13,010 nucleotides of DNA from Gammaproteobacteria bacterium (GCA_003165495.1 PMMB01000240.1:2629-15638), one strand, 5' to 3'. Shown: positions 1 to 7,393, counted from the first letter of the stretch. Translations and numbers: made by a program. The notes: generated by a model from the sequence alone, not told the origin.

Positions 1-192
1 GGCTTCATCGACACCGACATGACTCGGGCCTTGGCCGAGGCGCAGCGCACCGCCTTGAACGCCCAGATACCCTTGGGAAGACTGGGCCAGCCGGCCGACA
101 TTGCCGCGGCGGTGGCGTTTCTCTGTTCCCCCGACGCTGCCTACATCACCGGCGAGACCTTGCATGTGAACGGCGGAATGTACATGCCCTGA
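1..192 (+). CDS. fabG: 3-oxoacyl-[ACP] reductase FabG, C-terminal fragment
   Basis: This is the 3' end of an open frame that enters from the left edge; 63 residues are visible. They show the C-terminal pattern of short-chain dehydrogenases of the FabG type: a GFIDTDM segment after the (unseen) catalytic YxxxK helix, then IPLGRLGQPADIAAAVAFL, then the closing YITGETLHVNGGMYM. FabG reduces 3-oxoacyl-ACP to 3-hydroxyacyl-ACP with NADPH in the cytoplasmic fatty-acid elongation cycle. The acpP and fabF genes directly downstream make FabG far more likely than another SDR family member. The catalytic Ser-Tyr-Lys residues and the nucleotide-binding half lie outside the window. Confidence 0.93.
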   Translation, partial: GFIDTDMTRALAEAQRTALNAQIPLGRLGQPADIAAAVAFLCSPDAAYITGETLHVNGGMYMP

Positions 193-209
193 AGGTCCAT
201 GGGCCCTAA

Positions 210-241
210 CTCCTCCGGGTTTGTCAAGACGAACGGGGGAG
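210..241 (+). other. Long RNA hairpin between fabG and acpP
   Basis: The left arm CTCCTCC (210-216) pairs fully with GGGGGAG (235-241), with one G-U pair. After a two-base bulge the inner arm GTTTGTC (219-225) pairs with GACGAAC (228-234), leaving a tiny loop. That is about 14 base pairs. No T-run follows on either strand, so this is not a standard intrinsic terminator. It may attenuate read-through, mark an RNA processing site, or protect the fabG mRNA 3' end, giving acpP separate expression. The pairing is seen directly; the role is inferred. Confidence 0.5.
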
Positions 242-284
242 GTCGGATGGCAAATGTGCGTTCAAGGTAGCCGCCGTCGCCGTG

Positions 285-297
285 TTCACATAAAATA
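285..297 (+). promoter_or_regulatory. Possible acpP promoter (-10 region)
   Basis: TAAAAT at 291-296 is a good match to a sigma-70 -10 box, in a locally A/T-rich stretch about 85 bp before the acpP start. The region 17 bp upstream (TAGCCG) is a poor -35 box. A second -10-like sequence, TACAAT at 355-360, sits too close to the start to leave room for the ribosome binding site in the transcript. Bacteria commonly transcribe acpP separately at a high level, which fits a promoter in this gap, but the assignment rests on one hexamer. Confidence 0.35.
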
Positions 298-380
298 CGC
301 GCCCTGTCGATTCCTTAAGGCTGGTCGCGGGCTTAAGTTAGTTCAATGCACAAATACAATTCCGAGAGGACACCATAACG

Positions 381-623
381 ATGAGTACTGTTGAGCAGCA
401 GGTTAAGAAGATCGTGGCCGAACAGTTGGGCGTAAAAGAAGAAGAAGTCACCAATGACGCCTCGTTCGTCGACGATCTAGGTGCAGACTCGCTGGATACG
501 GTTGAACTGGTGATGGCGCTCGAGGAAGAATTCGAGACGGAAATTCCCGACGAGGACGCCGAAAAAATCACCACGGTTCAGCAGGCCATCGACTATATCA
601 ATTCGCACAAAGGCAAGGCCTAA
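381..623 (+). CDS. acpP: Acyl carrier protein
   Basis: The 80-residue acidic protein is a textbook type II acyl carrier protein. It carries growing acyl chains on a 4'-phosphopantetheine arm between the soluble fatty-acid synthesis enzymes and acyltransferases. The attachment serine is Ser37 in GADSLD, followed by the recognition helix with TVELVMALEEEF, which docks partner enzymes. The length and the four-helix sequence pattern are normal. The ATG is preceded by GAGAGGA at 364-370, a clear ribosome binding site about 10 nt upstream. It lies between fabG and fabF, the usual place. The antisense frame over this gene is a shadow of its biased codons. Confidence 0.98.
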   Translation: MSTVEQQVKKIVAEQLGVKEEEVTNDASFVDDLGADSLDTVELVMALEEEFETEIPDEDAEKITTVQQAIDYINSHKGKA

Positions 624-692
624 ACCCCATTGGGTCTAGCGTGGCATTGCCCTGACGCCCTCAAAAGCGCAAGGCGGACTATGCAAATCCTC

Positions 693-700
693 GTGAGGAG
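693..700 (+). promoter_or_regulatory. Ribosome binding site fixing the fabF TTG start
   Basis: GTGAGGAG ends six bases before TTG at 707. The protein read from that TTG begins SKRRVVVTGLGIVSP, exactly where FabF proteins begin. No in-frame ATG lies nearby that would keep the first beta strand. The start is therefore a TTG codon with a strong Shine-Dalgarno site. Confidence 0.8.
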
Positions 701-706
701 TCGGCG

Positions 707-1948
707 TTGAGCAAACGACGCGTCGTCGTTACGGGTCTTGGAATCGTCTCGCCGGTGGGCAACGACGTGGGGAGCGCGTGGGCCACGATCCTCGCCGGCC
801 GCAGCGGCATCGATATGGTGGCACGTTTCGATACCGCCAACTTTCCGACCCATTTCGGCGGTGAGATTCGCGAGCTGAATCTCGAGCCCTACATGAGCAC
901 GAAAGACGCGCGCCGCATGGATGCCTTCATGCAGTACGGGGTCGTCGCCGGCATGCAGGCCATGCGCGATTCGGGGTTGGTGGTCACCGAGGCCAATTCC
1001 GATCGCATCGGCGTGCTGATGGGTTCTGGAATGGGAGGACTCGAGTCGATCGAGCAAACCTACGACAAGTATCTCGAGACTCACTCGCCGAAGAAAGTGT
1101 CGCCGTTTTTCATTCCGGCCAGCATCATCAATCTGGTCAGCGGACACCTGTCGATTGCATTCAACGTGACGGGTCCGAATCTCGCCATCGCCACGGCTTG
1201 CACGACCTCGACCCACTCCCTGGGGTTGGCCATGCGTCTCATTCAGTACGGCGATGCGGACGCGATGCTGGCCGGCGGCGCGGAAATGTCGACCTGCGTC
1301 ACCGGCATGAGCGGCTTTGCTCAGGCCAAGGCGCTGTCACAACGCAACGACGATCCGCAGGGCGCCAGCCGTCCCTGGGACAAGGACCGCGATGGTTTCG
1401 TCATGGGTGACGGCGCCGGCGCCATGATGCTTGAGGAGTACCAGCAGGCAAAGGCCCGCGGGGCGAAGATCTATGCCGAGATCGTCGGGTTCGGGATGAG
1501 CGGCGATGCATTCCATGTCACCGCTCCGCCCGAGAACGGCGAGGGTGCCCGCAAGGCCATGGCCAAGGCTCTCCTCGATGCGCAGTTGAATCCCGACCGA
1601 GTGCAATACGTCAACGCGCATGCCACCTCCACTGAATTGGGCGATCGCGCGGAAACTACCGCGATCCGCCGAGCCTTCGGCGGAGCCGCCGACAAATTGG
1701 CCGTCAGCTCCACCAAATCGATGACCGGCCATTTATTGGGGGCCGCCGGAGCCGTCGAAGCAATCTTTTCCGTGCTTGCATTGCGCGATCAAGTCGCGCC
1801 CCCGACCATCAATTTGCATACGCCGGGCGAGGGCTGCGATCTCGATTACGTTCCGAATACCGCGCGTCAAATGTCGATCGAATACGCCCTTTCCAATTCT
1901 TTTGGGTTCGGTGGCACCAACGGTTCGCTCATTTTCCGCCGATCTTGA
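707..1948 (+). CDS. fabF: Beta-ketoacyl-ACP synthase II (FabF)
   Basis: FabF condenses malonyl-ACP with acyl-ACP (decarboxylating Claisen condensation) and drives elongation in type II fatty-acid synthesis; it also extends palmitoleoyl-ACP. The 413-residue length is standard. The thiolase-fold catalytic set is complete: Cys165 in ATACTTSTH, His305 in NAHATST, Lys337 in STKSMTGH and His342 in GHLLGAAG. The glycine loop SFGFGGTNGS (399-407) near the C-terminus is intact. Translation starts at TTG with the GAGGAG site just upstream. The 83 bp after acpP holds no gene, and the two are probably co-transcribed at least in part. The 3' end overlaps the inferred start of pabB. FabF rather than FabB is chosen from the sequence style, length and the acpP-fabF order. 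Confidence 0.97.
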   Translation: MSKRRVVVTGLGIVSPVGNDVGSAWATILAGRSGIDMVARFDTANFPTHFGGEIRELNLEPYMSTKDARRMDAFMQYGVVAGMQAMRDSGLVVTEANSDRIGVLMGSGMGGLESIEQTYDKYLETHSPKKVSPFFIPASIINLVSGHLSIAFNVTGPNLAIATACTTSTHSLGLAMRLIQYGDADAMLAGGAEMSTCVTGMSGFAQAKALSQRNDDPQGASRPWDKDRDGFVMGDGAGAMMLEEYQQAKARGAKIYAEIVGFGMSGDAFHVTAPPENGEGARKAMAKALLDAQLNPDRVQYVNAHATSTELGDRAETTAIRRAFGGAADKLAVSSTKSMTGHLLGAAGAVEAIFSVLALRDQVAPPTINLHTPGEGCDLDYVPNTARQMSIEYALSNSFGFGGTNGSLIFRRS

Positions 1949-3278
1949 GCCGCTGACTCTCGTCGAGAAGTTTCCGGCCGCGTATCCGGGACTTCTCGAG
2001 AGCGGTGCCGGCGCGGATGGGGCACGCGGCGGCCGGTGCAGCGGCAGCCGGTTCGACATTCTGCCCATGGCCAGCGGCGAGTGTTTGCGGCTGGGCCCGG
2101 ATGGGCGCTTGTCCGGTCCTTACGCCGGCGCAAAGGGCTTTCTCGCTGCCCTGGAGAATTGGTGGGCCGCGTTGCGCGCGCCCGAGTCAGGATCCCCCCT
2201 GCCGTTCACCGGCGGCTGGCTGCTGTACTTGGGCTATGAGCTGGCGTCGGAAATCGAACCGCGGCTAATATTGCCGCGAAGCACCGACCCCGTTGTTGCA
2301 TTGGCGATCCGTGCGCCGGCGGCTTGGATTCGTGATCGAGCGATCGGGCAGGCCTGGCTCGTTGCCGAATCCGGGTTCGAAACCTTGCTCGACGATTTTG
2401 AGAATCGTGTGCGGGGGTTGCGCGAGCCGGTGACCGCGGGCGGCGCCGCATTTCTCGTCGAAGAGGACGAACCCGCAACGTTTCTCGAATCCGTCCGCCG
2501 AGCCCTCGAGTACATCGCGGCCGGCGACGTATATCAGACCAATTTGTCGAGAGGTTGGCAGGGCAGAGCGACGCCGCCGGTCGACCCGGTCTGCATCTAC
2601 CAGCGCCTGCGTGCCACCAATCCCAGTCCGTTCGCGGCGCTGCTGCAATACGACGATTTTGCTTGCTTAAGTTCCTCGCCCGAGCGCCTGGTATCCATTC
2701 GGGGCAACACCGTCTCCACTCGCCCGATCGCCGGGACTAGGCCGCGCGGCGCCACTCCGGAGGCCGACGCGGCGCTGGTCCGATCGCTGTTGGACAACGA
2801 AAAAGAACGCGCCGAACACGTCATGTTGATCGACTTGGAGCGCAACGATTTAGGGCGGGTATGCGTCGGCGGCTCGGTGCGAGTCGACGAGTACATGAGC
2901 GTCGAGACCTACGCTCACGTGCATCACATCGTCTCGAATGTGAGCGGCCGATTGCGCAACGATGTGTCGCCTATCGGCGTGGTCCGCGCGCTATTTCCCG
3001 GTGGCACAATAACGGGATGTCCCAAGGTTCGCTGCATGGAGATCATCGCCGAACTCGAAGGAGTCGGGCGTGGGGCCTACACCGGTTCCATCGGATATTT
3101 GAACCGCGATGGCAGCTGTGACCTCAATATATTGATTCGCACCATCACCGCTCAGGGCGGACTATTCAAGTTTCGTGCCGGTGCCGGAATAGTGGCGGAT
3201 TCGAACCCTGCGCAAGAATTGGCTGAGACGCGCGCGAAGGCCGAGGGGTTGCTGCGCGCGCTGGCAGCGCGCCTGTGA
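1911..3278 (+). CDS. pabB: Aminodeoxychorismate synthase component I (PabB), TrpE-like active site
   Basis: A chorismate-utilising enzyme of 455 residues when read from GTG at 1911, which overlaps fabF by 38 nt. The open frame extends further upstream, but only inside fabF and in unrelated sequence, and no other common start codon precedes the conserved part. It would aminate chorismate to 4-amino-4-deoxychorismate using ammonia from a PabA glutaminase, which is not in this window. An N-terminal Anth_synt_I-like region (to about residue 200) is followed by the chorismate-binding domain. That domain shows STRPIAGTRPRG, EHVMLIDLERNDLGRV, FPGGTITGCPKVR, GAYTGSIGYL and the C-terminal GAGIVADS. 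Residue 274 (codon 2730-2732) is Ala in PIAGT, where E. coli PabB has its nucleophilic Lys. TrpE enzymes also have Ala there, so anthranilate synthase is the alternative. The adjacent, overlapping pabC favours PabB. Confidence 0.88.
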   Translation: MAPTVRSFSADLEPLTLVEKFPAAYPGLLESGAGADGARGGRCSGSRFDILPMASGECLRLGPDGRLSGPYAGAKGFLAALENWWAALRAPESGSPLPFTGGWLLYLGYELASEIEPRLILPRSTDPVVALAIRAPAAWIRDRAIGQAWLVAESGFETLLDDFENRVRGLREPVTAGGAAFLVEEDEPATFLESVRRALEYIAAGDVYQTNLSRGWQGRATPPVDPVCIYQRLRATNPSPFAALLQYDDFACLSSSPERLVSIRGNTVSTRPIAGTRPRGATPEADAALVRSLLDNEKERAEHVMLIDLERNDLGRVCVGGSVRVDEYMSVETYAHVHHIVSNVSGRLRNDVSPIGVVRALFPGGTITGCPKVRCMEIIAELEGVGRGAYTGSIGYLNRDGSCDLNILIRTITAQGGLFKFRAGAGIVADSNPAQELAETRAKAEGLLRALAARL

Positions 3279-4096
3279 ACGCATGGATCAATGGTCGGAA
3301 TAGCACGAGGATCGACTATCGCGATCGAGGATTGCAATACGGCGACGGCGTTTTCGAAACTATGCGGGTACGCCGCGGTCAAGTTCGGCTCGTGGAATAT
3401 CACCTCGAACGGCTTTACGCGGGCTGCAGGCAACTTAAGATCGCGGGCCCTTCACTTCTCGCGTTGCGTCGGGAACTCGTGCGGATCGCCGCCCTGCGCA
3501 GCGAAGGCGTATTGAAGCTGATCGTCACGCGGGGCAGCGGCCGGCGCGGCTATCGGCCGACTGGCCGCGAACGATGCACGCGAATTATCGCCCTGCATGC
3601 CTTGCCGAAGACCGTTCTCACAGACGGACCGACGCCGGTGCGAGTACGGCTGTGCGCGACGCCGCTGGGCTTGAATCCCCGTCTTGCCGGTCTTAAGACC
3701 CTCAATCGCTTGGAATCGGTGGTCGCTCGCGCCGAATGGCAGGATGCTCGGATTTGGGAGGGATTGATGCTGGACGTGGACGAGAACATCGTCTGCGGTA
3801 CGATGTCGAACTTGTTTCTGAGAAGTGGATCCTCCCTGATGACACCGGTGCTCGATCGTTGCGGCGTAGCGGGAGTGATGCGCCGCTGGATCCTGGAAAC
3901 GGCAGGCGATCTGCGCTTGAATCCGGTGGAGCGCCGCATACGATGGCAGGACTTGAGCGAAGCCGAGGAGGTGTTCATGAGCAACGCCGTCGTCGGATTG
4001 AGATCGGTCGGGGTGATCGAGCGCGGGAGGGAACGGTTGCGGCACTCGGCGTTCGAGACGGCGAATCGGCTCCGTAAGCGGTTGGATTTATTGTGA
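3275..4096 (+). CDS. pabC: Aminodeoxychorismate lyase (PabC)
   Basis: A fold-type IV PLP enzyme of 273 residues that splits aminodeoxychorismate into p-aminobenzoate and pyruvate for folate synthesis. The start is GTG overlapping the pabB stop (GTGA), giving MNAWING and then the family signature DRGLQYGDGVFETMR (17-31). The PLP lysine is probably Lys141 in GLKTLNRLE. The later segment GTMSNLF (175-181) and the C-terminal VFMSNAVVGLRSV (233-245) also match the family. At residue 174, just before GTMSN, the usual Glu that contacts the PLP ring nitrogen is replaced by Cys (codon 3794-3796). D-amino-acid and branched-chain aminotransferases share this fold, but the position between pabB and mltG makes PabC the natural reading. 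Confidence 0.92.
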   Translation: MNAWINGRNSTRIDYRDRGLQYGDGVFETMRVRRGQVRLVEYHLERLYAGCRQLKIAGPSLLALRRELVRIAALRSEGVLKLIVTRGSGRRGYRPTGRERCTRIIALHALPKTVLTDGPTPVRVRLCATPLGLNPRLAGLKTLNRLESVVARAEWQDARIWEGLMLDVDENIVCGTMSNLFLRSGSSLMTPVLDRCGVAGVMRRWILETAGDLRLNPVERRIRWQDLSEAEEVFMSNAVVGLRSVGVIERGRERLRHSAFETANRLRKRLDLL

Positions 4097-5130
4097 GCCG
4101 CCTGTGGCGCTTGGGTCTTGTATTATGCGTGTTGCTGATTGGTTCGGGCGCCGTCGCTGTCGTTTGGTTCGGCGTCCGCAGTCTCGACGAGCCGTTGCGG
4201 ATCGCGGCGCCCGTGCGATTCAAGGTAATTCCAGGCGCGAGCTTCGCCCGGGTCGCGGCGGAATTGGCGGCACAGGGTGTCATTGCCAACCCACGGGCGT
4301 GGGTCGTATTCGCGCGTTACTCTCATCTCGCGCCTGCGGTCAAAGCGGGAGAGTATGAAATTCAGCCAGGAACGACACCACGCGAGCTATTGACGAAAAT
4401 GGTGAACGGTCAGGTGCTGCTGCATTCTTTCACCATTGTCGATGGCTGGAGAGTGCAGGATATGCTCGGCGCCTTACGGCGCAATCCAGATATATTCGCC
4501 ACCTTGGCCGACAAGGCGCCGAATCTCATGGAAAAGCTTGGTCTCCCCGGCATCGATGCTGAAGGTCAATTCCTGCCTGAGACGTATCGCTTCGTTGGGG
4601 GCACTACGGACATCGATCTGCTGCGTCAGGCCCACACCGCGCTTGTCAGAGAGTTGGACTCGGCTTGGATGGATCGTGATCCCGGCCTGCCGCTGCAAGA
4701 CTCCTATGAGTTATTGATCATGGCGTCAATCGTCGAAAAGGAGAGCGGCTTGCCGCAAGAGCTTAGGCTTATCGCCGGTCTGTACCTGCACCGTCTGGCC
4801 ATCGGGATGCGGTTGCAGGCCGATCCCACGGTGATCTATGGGTTGGGGGATCGCTACGACGGTGACATACGCACCGTGGACCTGCGCACCGATGGGCCCT
4901 ACAACACCTATACGCGCGTCGGGCTGCCGCCCACGCCCATTGCCTTGGCCGGCGCCGCAGCGATTCGAGCGACCTCGCATCCGGACAAAACCGATGCGAT
5001 TTACTTTGTCGCGTCGGCCAAGGGCGATGGCAGTCATGTGTTTTCCTCCACGCTGCAGCAGCACAACGCAGCCGTCGCGTCCTATCTAGCGCATCAGCGT
5101 CAGAAGGCGGCGGGGGACAGGGTCCGATGA
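4093..5130 (+). CDS. mltG: Endolytic murein transglycosylase MltG (YceG-like)
   Basis: MltG is an inner-membrane lytic transglycosylase that cuts nascent peptidoglycan strands and so sets glycan chain length. The 345-residue product starts at GTG overlapping the pabC stop. It has a short basic N-terminus and one membrane helix (about residues 7-28), then a periplasmic part. The LysM-like region covers roughly residues 40-105 (FKVIPGASFARVAAEL). The catalytic YceG region contains the signature ASIVEKES, in which Glu215 matches the E. coli catalytic Glu218, and the conserved RLQADPTVIYGLG (240-252) and PYNTYTRVGLPPTPI (269-283). Length and motif order are normal. Its position between pabC and tmk is the conserved gammaproteobacterial order. 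Confidence 0.96.
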   Translation: MSRLWRLGLVLCVLLIGSGAVAVVWFGVRSLDEPLRIAAPVRFKVIPGASFARVAAELAAQGVIANPRAWVVFARYSHLAPAVKAGEYEIQPGTTPRELLTKMVNGQVLLHSFTIVDGWRVQDMLGALRRNPDIFATLADKAPNLMEKLGLPGIDAEGQFLPETYRFVGGTTDIDLLRQAHTALVRELDSAWMDRDPGLPLQDSYELLIMASIVEKESGLPQELRLIAGLYLHRLAIGMRLQADPTVIYGLGDRYDGDIRTVDLRTDGPYNTYTRVGLPPTPIALAGAAAIRATSHPDKTDAIYFVASAKGDGSHVFSSTLQQHNAAVASYLAHQRQKAAGDRVR

Positions 5131-5771
5131 GCGCGATCCCGGGGCGATTCTTGACGATCGAAGGGATCGAAGGAGTCGGCAAATCGACGCAGGTGGCGCG
5201 GTTGTCAAAAGGCTTGAGCGAGCGCGGCATCCCGCATGTGGTGACGCGCGAGCCCGGAGGCACGCCGTTGGCAGAGAGAATCCGCGAGATCGTGCTCAAC
5301 TCACGCGATGAGACCCTCCCGCCCACCGCGGAACTGCTGCTCATGTTTGCCGCAAGGGCGGTGCATTTGACCAACCATGTGGAACCTCAGTTGAGTGCTG
5401 GTCGATGGGTGCTGTGCGATCGCTTCATCGATGCCACCTATGCTTATCAGGGAGGCGGTCGCCGGTTAGGAATGGACAACATCCGGCAGCTGGAAACCAT
5501 GGTGCTGGGCGCACGCCGTCCTGATCTGACCGTCTTGCTGGATGCGCCGGTGGACCAGGCATTGCGGCGCGCGCGGCAGCGCAATGCCGGTGCTGCCGCG
5601 GATCGCTTTGAAAGCGAACGCGCCGATTTTTTCGAACGCGTCCGTGAGGCGTATCTTTCACGCGCGGCGGCCGAGCCCAACCGAATCGCGGTAGTCGATG
5701 CGAGCCAATCCGCCGATCTGGTCGCTTTACGAATCCTCAAGCTGCTCGAGGCGCGATCATGGATTTCTTGA
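5127..5771 (+). CDS. tmk: Thymidylate kinase
   Basis: Phosphorylates dTMP to dTDP with ATP, an essential step of dTTP supply. The 214-residue protein has the P-loop EGIEGVGKS (12-20), the TREPGG segment (40-45), the DRF motif (98-100) followed by DATYAYQGGG for thymidine binding, and a LID segment ending ADRFE. The P-loop lacks the Arg of eukaryotic-type enzymes, as expected for the E. coli-type class. The ATG overlaps the mltG stop as ATGA, and GGGGGA lies about 12 nt upstream. Its last 13 nt overlap the start of holB, matching the usual tmk-holB coupling. Confidence 0.97.
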   Translation: MSAIPGRFLTIEGIEGVGKSTQVARLSKGLSERGIPHVVTREPGGTPLAERIREIVLNSRDETLPPTAELLLMFAARAVHLTNHVEPQLSAGRWVLCDRFIDATYAYQGGGRRLGMDNIRQLETMVLGARRPDLTVLLDAPVDQALRRARQRNAGAAADRFESERADFFERVREAYLSRAAAEPNRIAVVDASQSADLVALRILKLLEARSWIS

Positions 5772-6769
5772 GCGCCGATTCGCTGCCCTGGCTGCACGGC
5801 GCGCAACAGCGCCTGCGCGCGTCGAACTCTGCGCAGCGGCTGCCACATTCGCTGTTGCTGCTGTCGGCCCCGGGACTTGGCGCGGAGCAACTGGCGAATT
5901 GGATCACCGCTCTGGCGTTGTGCGAGTCGCTTAGGTCCCGTCCGTGCGGCGTGTGCGCATCTTGTCAGTTGCTGCGATCGGACAGCCATCCGGATTCGCA
6001 CGTCGTACGACTTGAAGAGGATGCGCACCAAATCAAGGTCGACCAGGTGCGCGAATTGATCGAGTCGTTGTCGCTCAAGAGCTATCGCGGCGGTTATAAA
6101 GTGGGCGTCATCGAAGGCGCCGAGTCGCTCAATGCCAATGGCGCCAACGCCTTCTTGAAAACGTTGGAAGAGCCCACCGCGAACACCGTGTTGATGATGA
6201 TTGCGAGGCCTAGTCATCGGCTGCCGGCGACCATCGCCAGCCGCTGTTTGCGATTGACGTTGTCGCCGCCCCCGACGGAGGTCGCCATCGCATGGCTCAT
6301 GGCGCATGCCGAGCCGCACGCTGCCGAGCCGCACGCTGCCGCCCGGCAATCGTGGCATGCTGCCTTAGGCCTGGCCGGCGGCGCGCCCCTCCTGGCCTTG
6401 GAATTGGATGCCGCAGGGGTGGCGGGTCTCGATACGGAGATGCAGGAGTCTTTGAGGCAGCTATCGGCCGGCTCCGTGGACGTGACCCTGTTGGCCGACC
6501 GCTGGATGAAATCCGATCCTCAACTGCGCATCACTTGGCTTGAGAACTGGATCACACAGCGCGTACATGCATCCCTCGGCGCCGCCCCTTCGCATCAAAG
6601 TGCGGAACCGGTCTGCTTGCCTGCCGCTTTACTTAAGCCCAAGATAAGAGCCCTATTCGAGCTTCTGGATGCCGCCCGTGAGTTGAGGCGTCTTGCATCG
6701 ACCGGCATGAATCAACAACTGGCGCTTGAGGCCTTGCTGCTCGGTGGCCGGACCGCGCTGGCGAACTAA
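5759..6769 (+). CDS. holB: DNA polymerase III subunit delta'
   Basis: Delta' is the rigid stator of the clamp loader that places the beta sliding clamp on primed DNA. The 336-residue protein has the expected degenerate P-loop region (SAPGLGAEQL, about 36-45) that does not support ATP hydrolysis. It has zinc-binding cysteines Cys55, Cys63, Cys66 and Cys69, and the SRC motif (161-163) carrying the arginine that serves the neighbouring subunit's ATP site. GANAFLKTLEEP (128-139) is strongly conserved. The ATG lies inside the end of tmk (13-nt overlap) with CGAGG upstream. After the SRC domain, AEPHA is repeated twice by a perfect 15-bp tandem duplication. The C-terminal collar domain is more divergent, as is usual. 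Confidence 0.93.
   Translation: MDFLSADSLPWLHGAQQRLRASNSAQRLPHSLLLLSAPGLGAEQLANWITALALCESLRSRPCGVCASCQLLRSDSHPDSHVVRLEEDAHQIKVDQVRELIESLSLKSYRGGYKVGVIEGAESLNANGANAFLKTLEEPTANTVLMMIARPSHRLPATIASRCLRLTLSPPPTEVAIAWLMAHAEPHAAEPHAAARQSWHAALGLAGGAPLLALELDAAGVAGLDTEMQESLRQLSAGSVDVTLLADRWMKSDPQLRITWLENWITQRVHASLGAAPSHQSAEPVCLPAALLKPKIRALFELLDAARELRRLASTGMNQQLALEALLLGGRTALAN
6308..6337 (+). repeat. 15-bp perfect tandem duplication inside holB
   Basis: GCCGAGCCGCACGCT occurs twice in immediate tandem (6308-6322 and 6323-6337). It is in frame and encodes AEPHA twice. It lies in the linker after the ATPase-like domain of delta', a place that tolerates insertion. The identity of the two copies at every base suggests a recent slippage duplication. 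Confidence 0.9.
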
Positions 6770-6792
6770 GGCTTTTCGTGGAATGGTAGGAA

Positions 6793-7143
6793 TTGCGAAG
6801 TCCAAGTAATAAACCGGGTTTGCTGACGCTTACGATCAAGGATAAGAGCGCGCTGTATCTCGCCTATATGCCTTTCGTAAAGAACGGCGGTCTGTTCATT
6901 CCGACGAACAGCAATTATCGTTTGGGCGACGAAGTGTTCATGCTGCTGAATCTGATGGGAGAGGAAGAGAAACTCCCGGTCGCCGGTCGGGTGATCTGGA
7001 TGACCCCCAAGGGTGCGCAGGGCAAGCGTACCGCCGGCATCGGCGTGCAGTTCAGCGATCAAGACCGCGGCAACACCCAAAAGAAAATCGAGAATTATCT
7101 CGCCGGTGCATTGGGCGGCGACAAGCCCACGCACACGATGTAA
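6793..7143 (+). CDS. pilZ: PilZ-domain type IV pilus protein
   Basis: A 116-residue single-domain protein matching the founding PilZ of type IV pilus systems, which also sits after holB in Pseudomonas and Xanthomonas. Characteristic segments are LTIKDKSALYLAYMPFV (13-29), NGGLFIPT (31-38), YRLGDEVFMLL (42-52), VAGRVIWMTP (63-72) and GIGVQFS (82-88). The RxxxR motif of c-di-GMP binders is absent and the second motif is NGGLF instead of (D/N)xSxxG. It is therefore expected not to bind c-di-GMP itself and to act through partner proteins such as FimX and PilB. The start is TTG with GGTAGGAA immediately before it, an unusually short spacing; an ATG at 6783 is in another frame and soon stops. A tatD gene often follows in this cluster but is not present here. 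Confidence 0.9.
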   Translation: MRSPSNKPGLLTLTIKDKSALYLAYMPFVKNGGLFIPTNSNYRLGDEVFMLLNLMGEEEKLPVAGRVIWMTPKGAQGKRTAGIGVQFSDQDRGNTQKKIENYLAGALGGDKPTHTM

Positions 7144-7153
7144 GGGTGCCTAC

Positions 7154-7393
7154 TTAAGGCTTCGCGGGTGCGTTCTGCGGAATCACCTGAATGTAAATCG
7201 ACTGTGTCGGCGGTGGTGACGGGCGAGCTGCATGCAGCGACTTGACGAAATACACCGCCAAGGCTAAAGCTAAAATTCCGAACACCAGGCCTACGCCCTT
7301 GTGTCGGGCGAGCATCGACAGCGGCTTGTACTGCTGTATCGAGCCTGGCTCGGGATAGCCGGTCGATTCCTCTCCACGAAACGATCTAGGCAC
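7154..7393 (-). CDS. Small single-pass membrane protein of unknown function
   Basis: Read from GTG at 7393, this is a 79-residue protein beginning VPRSFRGEESTG. It starts 9 nt after the stop of the cyclic-nucleotide/rhodanese gene, with GAGG about 12 nt upstream. An ATG at 7315 is an alternative start with no ribosome binding site. The longer open frame lies inside the upstream gene and is probably not used. A hydrophilic N-terminus is followed by one strong membrane helix, GVGLVFGILALALAVYFV, and a proline-rich tail (PSPPPTQ, VIPQNAPAKP). I do not recognise the family. Its position suggests co-transcription with the upstream gene, and a role as membrane partner is only a guess. It converges with pilZ, 10 bp away. 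Confidence 0.6.
   Translation of the reverse strand: MPRSFRGEESTGYPEPGSIQQYKPLSMLARHKGVGLVFGILALALAVYFVKSLHAARPSPPPTQSIYIQVIPQNAPAKP

Noticed and set aside
620..1216. Long minus-strand open frame opposite fabF
   Set aside because: It lies over a clear fabF with all catalytic residues, and its product has the Arg/His-rich composition typical of an antisense shadow in G+C-rich DNA.
1776..1910. Upstream extension of the pabB frame
   Set aside because: The extra 45 residues are translated from inside fabF in another frame and do not resemble the PabB N-terminus; GTG at 1911 gives the normal length.
1911..3278. Anthranilate synthase component I (trpE)
   Set aside because: The PIAGT motif fits TrpE, but the overlap with pabC and the GTITGCPKVR style favour PabB; kept as an alternative in the entry.
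6783..6812. ATG at 6783 as an alternative pilZ start
   Set aside because: It is in a different frame from the PilZ sequence and meets a stop within ten codons.
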